Of a stretch of 6,206 nt of DNA, positions 5,564 to 6,206 are shown one piece after another. Numbering within the stretch: the first letter of the stretch is position 1; each line of letters opens with the position of its first letter. The position numbers and the translations under genes are program-made. Source of the DNA: Deltaproteobacteria bacterium (GTDB lineage: Bacteria > Desulfobacterota > Anaeroferrophillalia > Anaeroferrophillales > Tharpellaceae); assembly GCA_030633185.1 (NCBI GenBank), contig DAOVTG010000151.1:1-6206 (forward strand). The letters run 5' to 3'. Under the pieces are notes generated by a model. The model made no database searches. It had not been told where the DNA came from and saw only the letters and a list, made by a program, of their open reading frames with translations.

Positions 5564-5582
5564 ACGCTTGTTAAGCGTTTTT
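5564..5582 (+). terminator. Small hairpin at the end of the transposase gene
   Basis: ACGCTT (5564-5569) pairs with AAGCGT (5573-5578) around GTT and is followed on the + strand by TTTT. It touches the transposase stop codon (TTA at 5581-5583 as read on +). On the - strand it lies just after the stop but without a T-run. It is a weak candidate for a transcription barrier at the end of the transposase gene. Confidence 0.35.
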
Positions 5583-6206
5583 ACATGTTGACAGCCAGAT
5601 TTAGCAAATGTTGCGGTTCTTTTATAGTTTTTTTCTTCTTTCGTTGACCAGCCATTTTTATCAATAAGACGGCAATTGTACTCAAGGTGCATCGGGACAT
5701 AGTAGATTGCTGACTACGAACCCTGATTTTTTCTAGTCCTACCTGATGTTTAAGCAGGTTAAATGGGCGCTCGCAATTTTTGCGGATGTCATGAGCTTCT
5801 TTAATGTCGATGCTTGCAAATGATATGCGTTGAAATAATCCTTGATCCATTGGGATGATGCGACATTGAGAACAGGTTTCGGAATGTAGACATTGCCCCG
5901 GCTCTGCACCACATTTATATTCATGCTCTAGGTTTTCGCCACCAAGATACTTCATCGTAATAGGACATTCGTCATGACAAAAGACGGCCCCTGTTTCAGC
6001 GTCAATATTTTCAGGTGATAAAACAGTTGATGAAGGCGGAGTGGTCACAATCACCCCAGTTTCTTCAAATAAGGATCCATCTTTATCGTGATAGGCTTCA
6101 TCGGCGGTAATAAGATTAACATCAATGCCCATTGCTTGTGCCAGTTTGACAAGAAATGGTAGAAACTTACTGTCATGATGGTTTGCTGGTGCCAATATAG
6201 AGACAA
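5581..6206 (-). CDS. DDE-type insertion sequence transposase, C-terminal part
   Basis: The frame stays open to the right edge of the window, so the gene is partial at its 5' end; the TTG at 6195-6193 is not a likely start because VSI-LAPANHHDSKF reads on through it. The product would catalyse cut-and-paste or copy movement of its own element. Counting from that TTG, visible features are the strand with the second catalytic Asp, D32 in LITADEAYHD, and the likely catalytic Glu E142 in RKNCERPFNLLK, followed by GLEKIRVRS and a basic tail (QRKKKKT). The first Asp must lie outside the window. Between them is a cysteine-rich insertion with C73, C77, C95, C102, C108 and C111, probably a zinc-binding knuckle. 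The general type is the DDE_Tnp_1 fold (IS1182/ISNCY-like); the exact family cannot be decided here. No frameshift is seen, so the copy may be intact. It reads toward the integrase remnant. Confidence 0.85.
   Translation of the reverse strand, partial: VSILAPANHHDSKFLPFLVKLAQAMGIDVNLITADEAYHDKDGSLFEETGVIVTTPPSSTVLSPENIDAETGAVFCHDECPITMKYLGGENLEHEYKCGAEPGQCLHSETCSQCRIIPMDQGLFQRISFASIDIKEAHDIRKNCERPFNLLKHQVGLEKIRVRSQQSTMSRCTLSTIAVLLIKMAGQRKKKKTIKEPQHLLNLAVNM

Larger units (their letters stand above)
5341..5580. other. Non-coding spacer with three palindromes between integrase remnant and transposase
   Basis: No convincing gene is seen on either strand. Noted elements are an 18-bp palindrome GTCAGTTTTGAAACTGAC (5367-5384), a T-tailed hairpin (5397-5430), a smaller hairpin at the transposase stop (5564-5582), and AAGTAGTC in two direct copies (5362-5369 and 5435-5442). 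CCACACATGGTGG at 5482-5494 is a minor stem. The stretch probably contains the downstream end of the insertion sequence, but no terminal inverted repeat can be assigned because the other end lies outside the window. Confidence 0.45.
5341..6206 (-). mobile_element. Insertion sequence, partial (right part beyond window)
   Basis: The element is recognised by its DDE transposase gene and by its position next to a disrupted integrase. The left boundary is set loosely at the point where integrase similarity ends (about 5340). It could lie anywhere up to about 5580, since no terminal inverted repeat or target duplication can be confirmed. The other end is outside the window. Confidence 0.45.

Overview
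The window looks like part of a Gram-negative chromosome, most likely a deltaproteobacterium (Desulfobacterota/Desulfuromonadales type). This placement is an inference from the style of the HtrA, PrmA, tRNA-Glu and integrase sequences, from the periplasmic protease, and from the mid-GC, T-rich intergenic spacers. No species can be named from the sequence alone.

Left part (1-4860) is an orderly chromosomal block, all on the + strand. It starts with the rho-independent terminator of an upstream transcript (33-74). Next comes a two-component system: an OmpR/PhoB-family response regulator (172-852) and a membrane sensor histidine kinase (849-2300), joined by a GTGA overlap. A 206-bp spacer follows, with a strong intrinsic terminator ending only about 20 bp before the ribosome binding site of a DegP/HtrA-type periplasmic serine protease (2507-3946). 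The protease stop codon shares one base with the GTG start of prmA, the ribosomal protein L11 methyltransferase (3946-4860). The kinase/regulator pair beside a periplasmic protease resembles the CpxRA-DegP logic of envelope stress control. Here the link rests only on gene order.

Right part (4861-6206) is an integration hot spot. A complete tRNA-Glu(TTC) gene with encoded CCA (4970-5047) has its own promoter, with a consensus -35 box and a GC-rich discriminator. Immediately downstream is an imperfect inverted repeat whose loop holds two copies of TTGTGGGCT. Then, on the - strand, lies the C-terminal catalytic end of a phage-type tyrosine integrase whose reading frame breaks off upstream. Beyond it are a 240-bp non-coding stretch with three palindromes and the C-terminal part of a DDE transposase that runs off the right edge. 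The simplest reading is an old genomic island or prophage inserted at tRNA-Glu, whose integrase was broken by, or eroded beside, an insertion sequence.

No CRISPR array, toxin-antitoxin pair or clearly new system was found. The points most worth checking are the leader of the htrA gene (terminator plus a C/T-rich anti-Shine-Dalgarno-like tract) and the tRNA-proximal repeat/integrase remnant.
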